A DNA stretch of 46,526 bases, taken from contig CABUXT010000017.1 of NCBI GenBank assembly GCA_902495705.1, positions 1-46,526 of the forward strand. The letters run 5' to 3'. The translations under genes were made by a program, and so were the position numbers. The number at the start of each line of letters is the position of its first letter. Within the stretch, counting starts at the first letter, position 1. Positions 1 to 8,815 of the stretch are shown here, one piece after another. Origin of the DNA: an uncultured cyanobacterium. Its GTDB lineage: Bacteria > Cyanobacteriota > Vampirovibrionia > Gastranaerophilales > Gastranaerophilaceae. The notes beneath the pieces were generated by a model. The model saw only the letters and a list, made by a program, of their open reading frames with translations, did no database searches and was not told the DNA's origin.

Positions 1-51
1 GTTGCGTAGCAACGTAGATTTTATCCTATTCAGAATCTATCAATGTTGATT

Positions 52-152
52 TTAGTCATGCTGAACTTGTTTCAGCATCTCAAATAAAACATATTAGTTT
101 TATGTAAAATTTGTCATATTCGAGACCCTGAAACAAGTTCAGGGTGACATAG
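52..152. repeat. R1 palindromic intergenic element, paired inverted ends
   Basis: Two oppositely oriented copies of a REP-like unit (TGAACTTGTTTCAG with flanking GTCA and TCTC) lie at about 53-84 and 122-152, separated by about 38 AT-rich bases. Each unit is itself an imperfect hairpin. The same unit recurs at 26321, 32841, 43485, 44643 and 46321. The layout looks like a small MITE-type element with no coding capacity. It lies just downstream of the pseudopilin gene. Confidence 0.8.
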
Positions 153-161
153 ATCTAAATA

Positions 162-872
162 CTACTTAATCCAAGGGTAGTCGGATGGGATTTTCCAACC
201 GTTTAGTTTTATTAGTTGAGCACAGAGGTGGTGATATGCTTTGTCTTTTACATAGCAGCCTACCGCGGAGTCTTCTTTGTTATTTTTTAATATTTCAATA
301 TTTGTTATGTAGGAACCATAAGGTAGCACGGATTTTTCTTTTGGATAGTAATTAAATACAAAAGTGTTTTTTCCATCATAACTTTGAGGTTTGCAGGATT
401 TGTCACCTGCATTTAAACAGTAGAAAAAGTGCATAGTATCGCTATTTGCATTTATGTAAGCGACAAATCCTGTTCCATCTAAAAAGTTTATTTTGTAGTG
501 AGAACTATCAACTAAACTGCTATCGTAATCAGCTTTCATATATTTTAGGAGGTTTTCGTCAAACCATTCTTTTAAGTAAGCAGGGCTGTTTGCTTTATCG
601 GCAGGTGGGTCGTATAAAATGTCGTCATTTTCAGCGATAGACATTCTGACAGCTTGGTTGATTATAGAGTCAAATTTAGCCAATTTAGTTTCAACAACAT
701 GCCTGTGATATTTAGTCATAAGGCCAGGAATTGTAATAGCTGCAACAACGCCGATAATCCCAAGGGTGATTAAAACTTCAGCAAGTGTAAAAGCAAATCT
801 CACTTTTGTTGGTGGCAAATTTACGAGCGTAGCACCTTCTGCTAATGTAAAACCAACTATTTTCTTCTTCAT
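162..872 (-). CDS. Type II secretion/type IV pilin-like protein (pseudopilin) with duplicated FTLAE leader
   Basis: The 236-residue protein has a prepilin-type N terminus: a short basic leader, FTLAEVLITLGIIG at residues 28-41 and a hydrophobic helix to about residue 52. A first FTLAE (residues 8-12), preceded by Gly7, lies 20 residues upstream of the second, which is preceded by Ala27, so the processing motif is duplicated. Four cysteines lie in the C-terminal half and the tail reads GWKIPSDYPWIK. The second pseudopilin at 43963 shares the helix, an NxFxF...P...VxPxG stretch and the WxIxxDYPW tail. The ATG follows a strong GGAGG at 5-6 nt. Such proteins are cleaved and methylated by PilD and assemble in an inner-membrane pseudopilus. 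No assembly genes are nearby. It is divergent from the XRE gene. Confidence 0.85.
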   Translation of the reverse strand: MKKKIVGFTLAEGATLVNLPPTKVRFAFTLAEVLITLGIIGVVAAITIPGLMTKYHRHVVETKLAKFDSIINQAVRMSIAENDDILYDPPADKANSPAYLKEWFDENLLKYMKADYDSSLVDSSHYKINFLDGTGFVAYINANSDTMHFFYCLNAGDKSCKPQSYDGKNTFVFNYYPKEKSVLPYGSYITNIEILKNNKEDSAVGCYVKDKAYHHLCAQLIKLNGWKIPSDYPWIK

Positions 873-889
873 AATACCTCCTAAATTCT

Positions 890-922
890 ATTATATTGAT
901 ATTTTATCATATTTTACGTAAA
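890..922 (-). promoter_or_regulatory. Pseudopilin promoter -10 with palindrome at the -35 position
   Basis: A TATAAT box (minus strand, 895-890) lies upstream of the gene's GGAGG. Exactly 17 bases further upstream is the perfect palindrome TTTACGTAAA (913-922), in place of a consensus -35. This suggests an operator covering the promoter. Inference only. Confidence 0.4.
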
Positions 923-967
923 TATTTTCAATATTGATTAAAATAATTAAGTATTATTACAGAATAA

Positions 968-980
968 TGAAATTATTTCA
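968..980. promoter_or_regulatory. Palindrome TGAAATTATTTCA, possible XRE operator
   Basis: A perfect 6-1-6 inverted repeat sits 36 bases upstream of the XRE start codon, in the divergent region shared with the pseudopilin. Position and symmetry suit a dimeric repressor site. The regulator that binds it is unknown. Confidence 0.35.
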
Positions 981-1016
981 ATAGTAAATCTCGAGAAATA
1001 ATTGTATTATTTTGGT

Positions 1017-1328
1017 ATGGATAACAAGAAAAAACTCGGCTTGAAGATAAAGGAACTGCGCAAACGCAAAGGTTTGACGCAAGAAGAGCTTGCTGAACTT
1101 ATTCAAATGGAGCAAAATTCAATCAGCGTAATGGAATCAGGCAGAAATTTCCCAACGCTTGGAACATTGGAAAAAATTGCTGCTGTTCTTGATGTTAATC
1201 TTCCTGATTTTTTCAATTATGATTACATTGAAGATATTGATGTAATCAAGGCTTCAACCGAGGATATCATTAGCAAAATGGATGATAACCAGTTAAGACA
1301 ACTTTTTAAATACGTAAAAAGTATTTAA
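1017..1328 (+). CDS. XRE-family HTH transcriptional regulator
   Basis: A 103-residue protein with a Cro/C1-type helix-turn-helix over about residues 7-62: LGLKIKELRKRKGLTQEELA, then IQMEQNSISVMESG and the PTLGTLEKIAAVL helix. The C-terminal 40 residues are acidic and unassigned, perhaps for dimerisation. I chose the ATG at 1017 over the TTG at 1002 because a TATTAT box ends exactly 6 bases before this ATG and no Shine-Dalgarno is present, which suits a leaderless mRNA. It is divergent from the pseudopilin, probably sharing operators with it. Its stop codon abuts the stop codon of the convergent AsmA-like gene with no gap. Confidence 0.85.
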   Translation: MDNKKKLGLKIKELRKRKGLTQEELAELIQMEQNSISVMESGRNFPTLGTLEKIAAVLDVNLPDFFNYDYIEDIDVIKASTEDIISKMDDNQLRQLFKYVKSI

Positions 1329-4300
1329 TTATTCGTTTGTTGTCGTTGTTGTAGTTTCAGTTGTCGTTGATTCTGTTGAAGTTTGACTTGGTTCCACTTT
1401 GTTTTGAGAATTTTTTACTGCATTTTTGAATAAGTTTTTCAAATTCTCAGCACTTTGTTCTCTGTTTTCTTTAGCTTTTTCAAGGTCAGCTTTAGTTTGT
1501 TGCAAATCTTTTTTAGCCTCTTCAACTTTATTTTTTTGAGATTCAACAATGTGATTAACGTTTGTTTTTACATTTTGAGCTGTGTTTTTTGCGTTTTCAA
1601 CTCTGTTATTTATGTTTGATTTTACTGCGTCTTTCGCACTTTCCAAATCTTTTTTGATATTCATTTGAGTTGTGTCGCAAGTTGACAACCATTTGAAATT
1701 ACGGACAGATGAAGAACTTTCAACCGGACCGTTAAAGATAACTTTAAAGTCTTTGAATGATTTGCTGTCAGTTGTCAAATTCGGAATCATTGCAGTATTT
1801 TCATTTGCAGGGTCAGATGTTATTTGTTTTAGTATATTAGCTGTCATTGCACCAAATTTTGGAATATAAGACAATAATTTTTCTGCTGATAATTCACCTA
1901 GTGGTCCAAGGCAAGAAACTACTTTTGTATCCAATCTGCCTAAGAGTATTAAGTTTGCAGTGTTTGGCAAAATGTAATATGTACCGTGAACGTAATAAGA
2001 CATCAATGGACCTGATACCAAAATCTTTGTCAGGCTTACATTTCCATTATCAAGAGTCATTTCACCTTTTATATTTTTGAATCTGTCAGAATCTTGGATT
2101 GTAGAAAATGTTGATAGTGCTGAAATTGCAGATTTCAAAATTGAGTTAGAAGAAATATTTTGTGCTGTAACAAGGTTTTCTAACCTACCTATACTCATAA
2201 ATCTGCCGTCATTCACATCAAAATTAACATTACCTTTTAGTGAATTGATGATATCTCTATCGGAAATACCTTGCATACCAAGTTTTGATGAGAAATTCAA
2301 CACCCCTGTCAAAGCATTTTTTATACCGACAGCACCATAGATTGCTTTTGTTGAATTTAAGCCTGTACCGTTTAGTTCAATTCCTGTTTTTTCGCTATTG
2401 ATATCATAAGAAAGGTTTCCGTTGATATTACCTTCAAAGGCTTTTCCTGTTAGTTCAGTCAAATAAAATTTTGAATAATTTTTGAGTGAGAAATTACCTG
2501 CCAAATCTGTTGCAACGATGTTTCCGACTTTGAATTGTCTGGCTGTTGCAGAACCGTTCAAAATTGCACCTGATAGGTCGGCAACCAAATCTGAGATTGC
2601 AAAATCAAGGTCTTTCATAGACAAATCTACGATATTTACCGTTCCTCGAAGATTTGGATTTGTTAATTCACCAACTGCGGTTACAGAACCGTTAGCCGTG
2701 ATATTTGAGTTGTTTACCCCCCATATAGGGAATGAAATTTCGTTTGGTACAGCGATATTAATATTTAATTTTGGAGTTGAATATAACTTTGAAACTCCGC
2801 CTGTAACGTTTGCTATAGTTGTTTTGTCATTAGAAATTCCGGTATCAGAAAGAGTTAGAGAGTCTCCAATGATTTCTATATTAGAGTGGATTTTTGTATT
2901 TTGATTTTTTAATAAATCAATATCCGCTAAAGATACGTAGTTGCTTGGGTTAGCAGTCATTGAAAGTCTGATATTTTGAACTTTTGAACTGCCTGAAACT
3001 GTTACGTTTAGTGGAATTTGCCCTTTATAAGAAACAAATTGTTTAAATTCTTTGGGTAACAGTGCCACAATATCTGCGCTGTTGATTTTTCCGTTTGCGG
3101 TGATATCAGCGGTTAATCTGTCTGTCAGGTATTCTTTAACCGCACCTTTAATGTCGATTCTTGAATTGTTCAACATTAGGTAAGAATTTTTGATATTGAT
3201 ATTTTTTTCATCAATTAAAATATTTGTTTTAGGAACCGATACAACTGCTGATGGGTGAGTTAATGCAAGGGATGTCACATCAACATTGCCTGTTGCGGTT
3301 TTTCCGTTATACAAGATTTTAATTAATGCATTTGCTAGGGTTAGTTTGATTTTAGAGTCTTTATTATAAACATTTACACCTTCAATATTAGATACTATTT
3401 CAGGTTTTATGCTTTTTAATTTGCCTTGACATTTTGCATTAAGTGAAACAAGTCCGTCGTTGATATCGTTTTGTTTAAGTAGTGTAACTTGCCCAAATGC
3501 CGCAAGCAATCCTTTAAGGGACAATTTGTCTGCGGTAAGTTTTAAATCTGTTGTTGAATCATTCGCGATTGTTCCTACAAGTTTTAACGGATGTCCTTTT
3601 ATTGAAAATCCTGCTTTTTTAATATTGATATTATTGTTCATCATATCAATATCTGCTGTTATATCGTTGATTATTACGTTATACAATCCATAAGATAAAG
3701 TTGATGGTAAGACTTTTAAATAACCTGTTGATGTTACTTTTTTAAGGTCAGAATTAATATTAAAATCTGCATCAATTCCGCCTGTGGCTTTTAGTGTCTT
3801 TAAGTCGTCATTACCAAATGCTTGAGCAATACTGTCACATAATCTTATCAGGTTGTTGAATTTTGCATTGGAACGTAATGTCAAATCTATAGATGGCTTT
3901 TTCCCATTTTTGATATTCCCTATGATTTGGGTATTTTCGTTTTGGTCATTTGATGAGAAAAATGAAGAATCTATGTCTGTTTTGTGTCCTTTAAAGTCTA
4001 AGTGGATATAACTTTCTGGCAGTTTTTGATTATTTACAGCGACAGATAGAGCATCAATATTCAAAGAGCCTTTAATTTGAGGGTTCTTTATTGTTCCTGA
4101 GGTTTTGACATCTGTTGTTAAATCTGCACTAAAATTATTTTTATTAATTGAATCAAATGTTTCTATAAGGTTAAGCATTACAGGAGTAGTTTTAGTTTGT
4201 GAAATTTCTTCTGTTTTATCATTATCAATGACAATATCTTTAGGGAAAATTAAGTCATCCAGTTGCAACTTCGGCATAATTTTGTTTGCGATTTTTATGT

Positions 4301-4943
4301 CGTAGTTAGATATAACGGTATTGTCAAAGACAATTTTACCTTTGGTTTTAAGTTTGATATTTTTATCTAAAATAAAGTCTGTAATATGTAAATCTGAACC
4401 TTCTGCGTAGTATGTTTTATCACTTATTGCATCTGCAAACGTAACTTTGTAGTTTTTGATTTTTACATTAGGCAAATTGTTTGATAGCTTTAAACCAAAT
4501 GGTAAACCATTCATCTTGGTAGTAGTTTGGTCCTCATTTTGAGGAATGTAGTCAAGAATTTGTAAAGAACCGTCTTTTTTGACAACGAGTTCACTGTCTA
4601 AAGTTTGTGCAAAAATGTCGTTAAGTTGTACTTTTTTGAGAAGTAATGGTAGGAGTTTTATTTCAGCCCCAGCGTTTTGCGCTTTGAAAAACGGAGCATC
4701 GGAAGATGGTATTGCAAATTCAATGTTTTTAGCTTTTAATCCGATAGACAAATTCCATGATGTTTTTAATGAAATATCGTCAAAATCAACATTAAATCCT
4801 GTTGCATTTTTTAATGTATCTTCTATTTCGTCACTGTATGAATCAATAACTGGAGATAATACAAGCGGAGAAATCAAAAATAATATGTACAAGCCCAACA
4901 GGGTTGAACCAATAGTAATCCAAACTTTTTTAGTTTTATTCAT
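1329..4943 (-). CDS. AsmA/TamB-like envelope protein
   Basis: A 1204-residue protein with one N-terminal transmembrane segment (about residues 8-30) followed by a very long beta-rich region of short repeats typical of AsmA/TamB-type lipid-transport proteins (DUF3971/AsmA_2-like). Near the C terminus an AsmA-like region is followed by a Lys/Glu-rich coiled coil (about residues 1095-1180) and a Thr/Ser/Glu tail. Family members are anchored in the inner membrane and span the periplasm, so the gene supports a two-membrane envelope. The coiled coil and Thr-rich tail after the AsmA region are unusual. It ends convergently against the XRE gene and lies 42 bases downstream of the CCA gene on the same strand. 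Confidence 0.75.
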   Translation of the reverse strand: MNKTKKVWITIGSTLLGLYILFLISPLVLSPVIDSYSDEIEDTLKNATGFNVDFDDISLKTSWNLSIGLKAKNIEFAIPSSDAPFFKAQNAGAEIKLLPLLLKKVQLNDIFAQTLDSELVVKKDGSLQILDYIPQNEDQTTTKMNGLPFGLKLSNNLPNVKIKNYKVTFADAISDKTYYAEGSDLHITDFILDKNIKLKTKGKIVFDNTVISNYDIKIANKIMPKLQLDDLIFPKDIVIDNDKTEEISQTKTTPVMLNLIETFDSINKNNFSADLTTDVKTSGTIKNPQIKGSLNIDALSVAVNNQKLPESYIHLDFKGHKTDIDSSFFSSNDQNENTQIIGNIKNGKKPSIDLTLRSNAKFNNLIRLCDSIAQAFGNDDLKTLKATGGIDADFNINSDLKKVTSTGYLKVLPSTLSYGLYNVIINDITADIDMMNNNINIKKAGFSIKGHPLKLVGTIANDSTTDLKLTADKLSLKGLLAAFGQVTLLKQNDINDGLVSLNAKCQGKLKSIKPEIVSNIEGVNVYNKDSKIKLTLANALIKILYNGKTATGNVDVTSLALTHPSAVVSVPKTNILIDEKNINIKNSYLMLNNSRIDIKGAVKEYLTDRLTADITANGKINSADIVALLPKEFKQFVSYKGQIPLNVTVSGSSKVQNIRLSMTANPSNYVSLADIDLLKNQNTKIHSNIEIIGDSLTLSDTGISNDKTTIANVTGGVSKLYSTPKLNINIAVPNEISFPIWGVNNSNITANGSVTAVGELTNPNLRGTVNIVDLSMKDLDFAISDLVADLSGAILNGSATARQFKVGNIVATDLAGNFSLKNYSKFYLTELTGKAFEGNINGNLSYDINSEKTGIELNGTGLNSTKAIYGAVGIKNALTGVLNFSSKLGMQGISDRDIINSLKGNVNFDVNDGRFMSIGRLENLVTAQNISSNSILKSAISALSTFSTIQDSDRFKNIKGEMTLDNGNVSLTKILVSGPLMSYYVHGTYYILPNTANLILLGRLDTKVVSCLGPLGELSAEKLLSYIPKFGAMTANILKQITSDPANENTAMIPNLTTDSKSFKDFKVIFNGPVESSSSVRNFKWLSTCDTTQMNIKKDLESAKDAVKSNINNRVENAKNTAQNVKTNVNHIVESQKNKVEEAKKDLQQTKADLEKAKENREQSAENLKNLFKNAVKNSQNKVEPSQTSTESTTTETTTTTTNE

Positions 4944-4985
4944 ATCCCTACCTCAACATTTTACAGGTCTATTTTAACATAAATT

Positions 4986-6401
4986 TTAGTCAAGGGGTAT
5001 ACTCTTAATAAATCTTACAGCATCATCTTTGGTTAGTATATCACCTGAGATTTGAGCCTCATGCAGTTCGTTTAAGATTTTTCCCAATATAGGAGATGGG
5101 TTGATGTTTAAAATAGACATAACATCTCTTCCATCAAGGAGCTTTGGTAATGGTGCCAGAGTCTCTTTTGTATTCAAATAGAATTGAAGGAGTTTATCTA
5201 ACAATGTGATATTTTCTTCCACAAGTTCTTTGGTAATTTCCGGACCTTGAGCCGAGACTCTATCCGCTTTTGCAATAATTATTGTATCAATTGCGTTATC
5301 TGCAGATTTTCTCACGTATCGCATCATTACCTTGTCGTTCAGTTCAGGAGCAGATACAACGGCTGTTGGATACATGTGTTTTTTTATGATGTATGAAATA
5401 TAATCAATTTGTTTGTTTGAAAAACACATTTTCTTTAATATAGGTATCGCAAGTTTTGCGCCGACATCTTCATGTTTAATAAATCTGTGACGTCCGGTGT
5501 CAGGTTCTATCGTCCAAGTGGAAAATTTGCCGATATCGTGCATAAGTGCCGCTAATTTTAAATGTGCAAGTCGTGAAAATCCGCCAAAATCGACTTTTTT
5601 AAGATGTTCTTGGACTTCTTTAGGCGATATTTCATAGAACTTTTGGACTTGATTAACTGTTTCAATGCTGTGATTAAACAAATCTAAATGGTGGTGAAGA
5701 TTTGGTGGAACTTGTTTTAGTTCTTTTACAAATGGAAAAATTATTTCAAGTATCTCTGATTCATCCATTTTTAAAAGTGCTTGTGCTGCAAATTCTCCGT
5801 CAAAAAGTTTCATCAATTCATATTCAATGCGCTCTTTTGCCGGTTTGTTGATTAGGCTGGCATGTTTTTTTGTTATATTAAGTAATTCAGGCGAAATTTC
5901 AAAACCTAAATTTGCATAAAATCTGTAAATTCTAAGTATTCTTAGAGGGTCGTCAGTGAAATTTTCTTCTTTAATTTCTCGAATTATTTTATTTTGAATA
6001 TCTTGTATTCCAAATTCGCAAAAACTCGGAATTTCTCCAGTTTTAATATTTACAGCAATCGCATTGATTGTGATGTCTCGGCGCATAATATCTTCTTCTA
6101 AATTTCCACCGATTGGATTTGTTATATCAAGAAAATTTTTTTTATCTTTTAATACGATTCTATAAATTTTATTTTCTTCATCCAGTGGAATAAAAACACC
6201 ATCAAAAAATTCTGCGACTTTTTGAGAAAAACTTTTTGCATCTTCGTCAACAACAATTAAATCTCTATCGTAAGAAATTTTACCCATTAAAAAATCTCTG
6301 ACAGTTCCACCGACAACATAAATTTCGTTATCAAAAAAACTGGCAAGGTTATTTAATATAGAATCTTTTTGAATTTTATTTGTTAAAGTTTGAATATTCA
6401 T
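4986..6401 (-). CDS. CCA tRNA nucleotidyltransferase / poly(A) polymerase family with HD domain
   Basis: A class II nucleotidyltransferase of 471 residues. The head domain has GGTVRD at residues 31-36 and the catalytic DRD at 45-47. Next come the RRDITINAIA motif, the neck region (DPLRILRIYRFYANLGF) and a C-terminal HD domain with MHDIGK (His288-Asp289). The family adds CCA to tRNA 3' ends or adds poly(A); the HD domain suggests a CCA enzyme with phosphohydrolase activity. The tRNA-Phe in this window already encodes CCA, so a repair role is possible. I use the ATG at 6401 rather than the TTG at 6425. The gene overlaps the end of rsmE by 26 bases, implying cotranscription. Confidence 0.85.
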   Translation of the reverse strand: MNIQTLTNKIQKDSILNNLASFFDNEIYVVGGTVRDFLMGKISYDRDLIVVDEDAKSFSQKVAEFFDGVFIPLDEENKIYRIVLKDKKNFLDITNPIGGNLEEDIMRRDITINAIAVNIKTGEIPSFCEFGIQDIQNKIIREIKEENFTDDPLRILRIYRFYANLGFEISPELLNITKKHASLINKPAKERIEYELMKLFDGEFAAQALLKMDESEILEIIFPFVKELKQVPPNLHHHLDLFNHSIETVNQVQKFYEISPKEVQEHLKKVDFGGFSRLAHLKLAALMHDIGKFSTWTIEPDTGRHRFIKHEDVGAKLAIPILKKMCFSNKQIDYISYIIKKHMYPTAVVSAPELNDKVMMRYVRKSADNAIDTIIIAKADRVSAQGPEITKELVEENITLLDKLLQFYLNTKETLAPLPKLLDGRDVMSILNINPSPILGKILNELHEAQISGDILTKDDAVRFIKSIPLD

Positions 6402-7119
6402 AGATAATATTTCCCAGTGCAACAATTACAGCTGTTTCTGCTCTTAATATTAAATCTCCAAGAGTTAGCATTTCTAAGTTTTGAGCCTCAAAATAGTTAA
6501 ATTCTTTTTGAGAGAAACCACCTTCTGGCCCGATAATAACAAGGACTCTGTCCCCCTTGTTTATCGGTCTGGATTTGAAAGAGTCTCGAATTGTTTTATC
6601 TGCAATTCGTTCACAAAATACGATTACCTTATCAAATTTTTGTTCATTTAGAATTTTATCAAGAGTTGATAGGGTATGGCATTCCGGTTCAATAGCTCTT
6701 TCACATTGTTTAGATGATTCGTGCATGATTTTTTGCCACTTGGGGATTTTCTTTTCTATAACGGATTTATTAACCGAACAATTGTCGGTCATTATCGGAA
6801 AAATCGTACTAACTCCAAGTTCAGTGGCTTTTTCAATGATTGTACCTTGAGCATCTGAGCGGAGTGGACTTTGTGCCAAATCAAGTTCAAAATCCAAAAA
6901 TCTTTTTGATGGGTATGATTTGTTTATTTCGGCAACGATTTTAGAACCTGAAATTGACATGATTGTTGTTTCATATTGTATTTGTTGTTCGTCAATTAAT
7001 AACAGTTTTTCCCCAGCGCGCGCACGTAGTGAGCGCGCAATGTGCTGATAATTTTCTTTATCAGAAATTGTTATTTCTTTATTTGTTATTTGATTTGAAT
7101 TAATAAAAAAGTGTGGCAT
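6376..7119 (-). CDS. 16S rRNA (uracil1498-N3)-methyltransferase RsmE
   Basis: This SPOUT-class methyltransferase of 247 residues has an N-terminal PUA-like region (PHFFIN..., HIARSLRARAGEKLLLID) and the knotted SAM-binding core with the signatures VIIGPEGGFSQKEF and LGDLILRAETA. It methylates N3 of U1498 in 16S rRNA. The start is the ATG at 7119 after GGAAA; the longer frame to 7284 overlaps rqcH and has no family similarity. It lies 17 bases after rqcH and overlaps cca, so rqcH-rsmE-cca is a probable operon. A GC-rich imperfect palindrome sits inside the gene at about 7018-7040. Confidence 0.92.
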   Translation of the reverse strand: MPHFFINSNQITNKEITISDKENYQHIARSLRARAGEKLLLIDEQQIQYETTIMSISGSKIVAEINKSYPSKRFLDFELDLAQSPLRSDAQGTIIEKATELGVSTIFPIMTDNCSVNKSVIEKKIPKWQKIMHESSKQCERAIEPECHTLSTLDKILNEQKFDKVIVFCERIADKTIRDSFKSRPINKGDRVLVIIGPEGGFSQKEFNYFEAQNLEMLTLGDLILRAETAVIVALGNIIYEYSNFNK

Positions 7120-7136
7120 ATTTTGTTTTCCATTTT

Positions 7137-8735
7137 TTATACGATAATTTCTTTTTCGTTTTTGTAAGTAACATATCCAAGAGCTGCTGCTGGAGGTTTC
7201 CTTAAATATTTGCGTTTGGTATAAATTACACCGGCTTTTGTAGACTCTTTGGCTGTGGAATATTGTTTTGCAAGTTGTGCACATTTGAGAATGAGTTCAT
7301 CTGTTATATTTTGAGATTTTAACAAGATGTGAGAGCCTGCGCAATTATGAACATGAAACCATAAATCCTCATCATTAGACAACTTTGAAACTATATAATC
7401 GTTTTGCTTATTGTTTTTGCCGATATAAATTCGAGATCCATCTTCGGTTTCTATTGATGAAATCTCAATTACTTTTTTCTCTTTTTTGACATTTTTTTTA
7501 TTTTCTTGCTTTTCAATTATTTCAGATGATATTTCCATCAATTCAGCAATATTTACTGAGGTTTCAAGGGAATAAATGATTTGTTCCAGGTTTAGTTTTT
7601 CTGCAGATAAATTTTCAATAAGTTCGTTTAGCTTTTGTTTTGCAGTTTTTGCTTTTGTATAAAGTTTATAAAATTTATTAGCATTTTCTTTTATTGATTT
7701 TGTTTCATCTAATATTATTTCTATTTCTTTATTATTTTCATAGTCAAAAACATTTGCTATTTTTGAAAAATCTTGCAAATTATAAATATTAGCCATCAAC
7801 AAATCTCCAAAAAGTCTGTATTTGTCACTATCAGAATCGGAAAGAAGTTTATATTCCATTTGTTTTATAGATTTGTCCGTTTTTTTTAACTTTTGTTTTG
7901 TGATTGCTTTATATTGAGATTTTAGAGTCTTGAATTTGTTTTCTGCAATATGATATGCATAATATTCATCAATCATTTCATTAACAGAATCAAATTTTGT
8001 TGCGTTTGGCAAAAGCTCTGAATATAAGCTGTAGTTTTTGTAGTCTTTAGAAATGCAAGGAGTGGTATTTTTAACTTGCACATATTTTCTTAATGTCAAT
8101 AAATCCTTTCCATAGCACAAGTTTGCAAAGTGTTTTGAAAACATATAAAAGTTTTCGGATAATTTATCATAATTAATTTCTCCGTCGTAGTTTAAAATAT
8201 CTAATTTAGATTGTTTGGGAGGATAAATATATGGTATTCCGCCAAAAATTTCGCGTTCTCGACTTTTTTCAGCTCCGACATTATGAGCGCAACCGATTAT
8301 TACATCAGTATCTGCGTTATACAAAATTACATTTGAGTATTTGCCCATAAGTTCAATAGCTAAACAAAAATATATGGAATCCCCCAATTCATTGTATGTT
8401 TCAATGAATATTTCAAGGATTCGTTCATTTTTTGGTTGGTTTATTTTTGCAATTCTTGAATTTTCTAAATATTTTCTTAAAAGCATGCAAAACATAGGTG
8501 GTTTTTGCGGAATCTCAAGAAGTCTTTTTTGAGCATTATCCTTACTCATAAAGCAAATATGATAAAATTCAGGAGAAATATTTATATAAAAAGGTCTTGT
8601 TTCTCCTTTGTTTCGTAGGGTAAGAATAAATTCGCGTCTTGTCGGTTGTTGAATTTTGCTTATTCTTGCACCGTTAAAGAAATCTTCTTGTTCCTGTATA
8701 AAGGCTTTTAGTGTTAGAACATCAAATGTAATCAT
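7137..8735 (-). CDS. Rqc2/RqcH family protein (NFACT)
   Basis: A 532-residue NFACT protein. The N-terminal NFACT-N domain starts with MITFDVLTLKAFIQEQEDFF and contains RKYLENSRI. A central helical coiled-coil region spans about residues 255-410. The C-terminal NFACT-R domain carries DLWFHVHNCAGSHILLK. The family binds 60S/50S subunits carrying stalled nascent chains and directs C-terminal alanine tailing. In some Firmicutes it was first named as a fibronectin-binding protein. The promoter is TAGACA-17-TAAAAT placed 6 bases from the ATG, so the mRNA may be leaderless. It probably heads the rqcH-rsmE-cca operon. Confidence 0.88.
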   Translation of the reverse strand: MITFDVLTLKAFIQEQEDFFNGARISKIQQPTRREFILTLRNKGETRPFYINISPEFYHICFMSKDNAQKRLLEIPQKPPMFCMLLRKYLENSRIAKINQPKNERILEIFIETYNELGDSIYFCLAIELMGKYSNVILYNADTDVIIGCAHNVGAEKSREREIFGGIPYIYPPKQSKLDILNYDGEINYDKLSENFYMFSKHFANLCYGKDLLTLRKYVQVKNTTPCISKDYKNYSLYSELLPNATKFDSVNEMIDEYYAYHIAENKFKTLKSQYKAITKQKLKKTDKSIKQMEYKLLSDSDSDKYRLFGDLLMANIYNLQDFSKIANVFDYENNKEIEIILDETKSIKENANKFYKLYTKAKTAKQKLNELIENLSAEKLNLEQIIYSLETSVNIAELMEISSEIIEKQENKKNVKKEKKVIEISSIETEDGSRIYIGKNNKQNDYIVSKLSNDEDLWFHVHNCAGSHILLKSQNITDELILKCAQLAKQYSTAKESTKAGVIYTKRKYLRKPPAAALGYVTYKNEKEIIV

Positions 8736-8741
8736 ACCTAA

Positions 8742-8792
8742 ATTTTACTAGAAAATAAATTACTTGTCTATTTACAAAAATCGTGTTAGAAT
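8742..8792. promoter_or_regulatory. Overlapping divergent promoters for rqcH and the 8816 gene
   Basis: Minus strand: TAGACA (8770-8765), 17-base spacer, TAAAAT (8747-8742), 6 bases to the rqcH ATG. Plus strand: TTGTCT (8764-8769), 17-base spacer, TAGAAT (8787-8792), then GAGGTGA and the ATG at 8816. The two -35 boxes overlap almost completely, so polymerase should bind one direction at a time. Confidence 0.6.
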
Positions 8793-8815
8793 TATTGCTT
8801 GAACGAGGTGAAAGT

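Noticed and set aside
1672..4977. Open frames on the plus strand opposite the AsmA-like gene
   Set aside because: All are shadows of the 1204-residue minus-strand gene, without ribosome binding sites or recognisable products.
7120..7284. N-terminal extension of rsmE
   Set aside because: The extra 55 residues overlap rqcH, are not like any RsmE, and an ATG after GGAAA lies at 7119.
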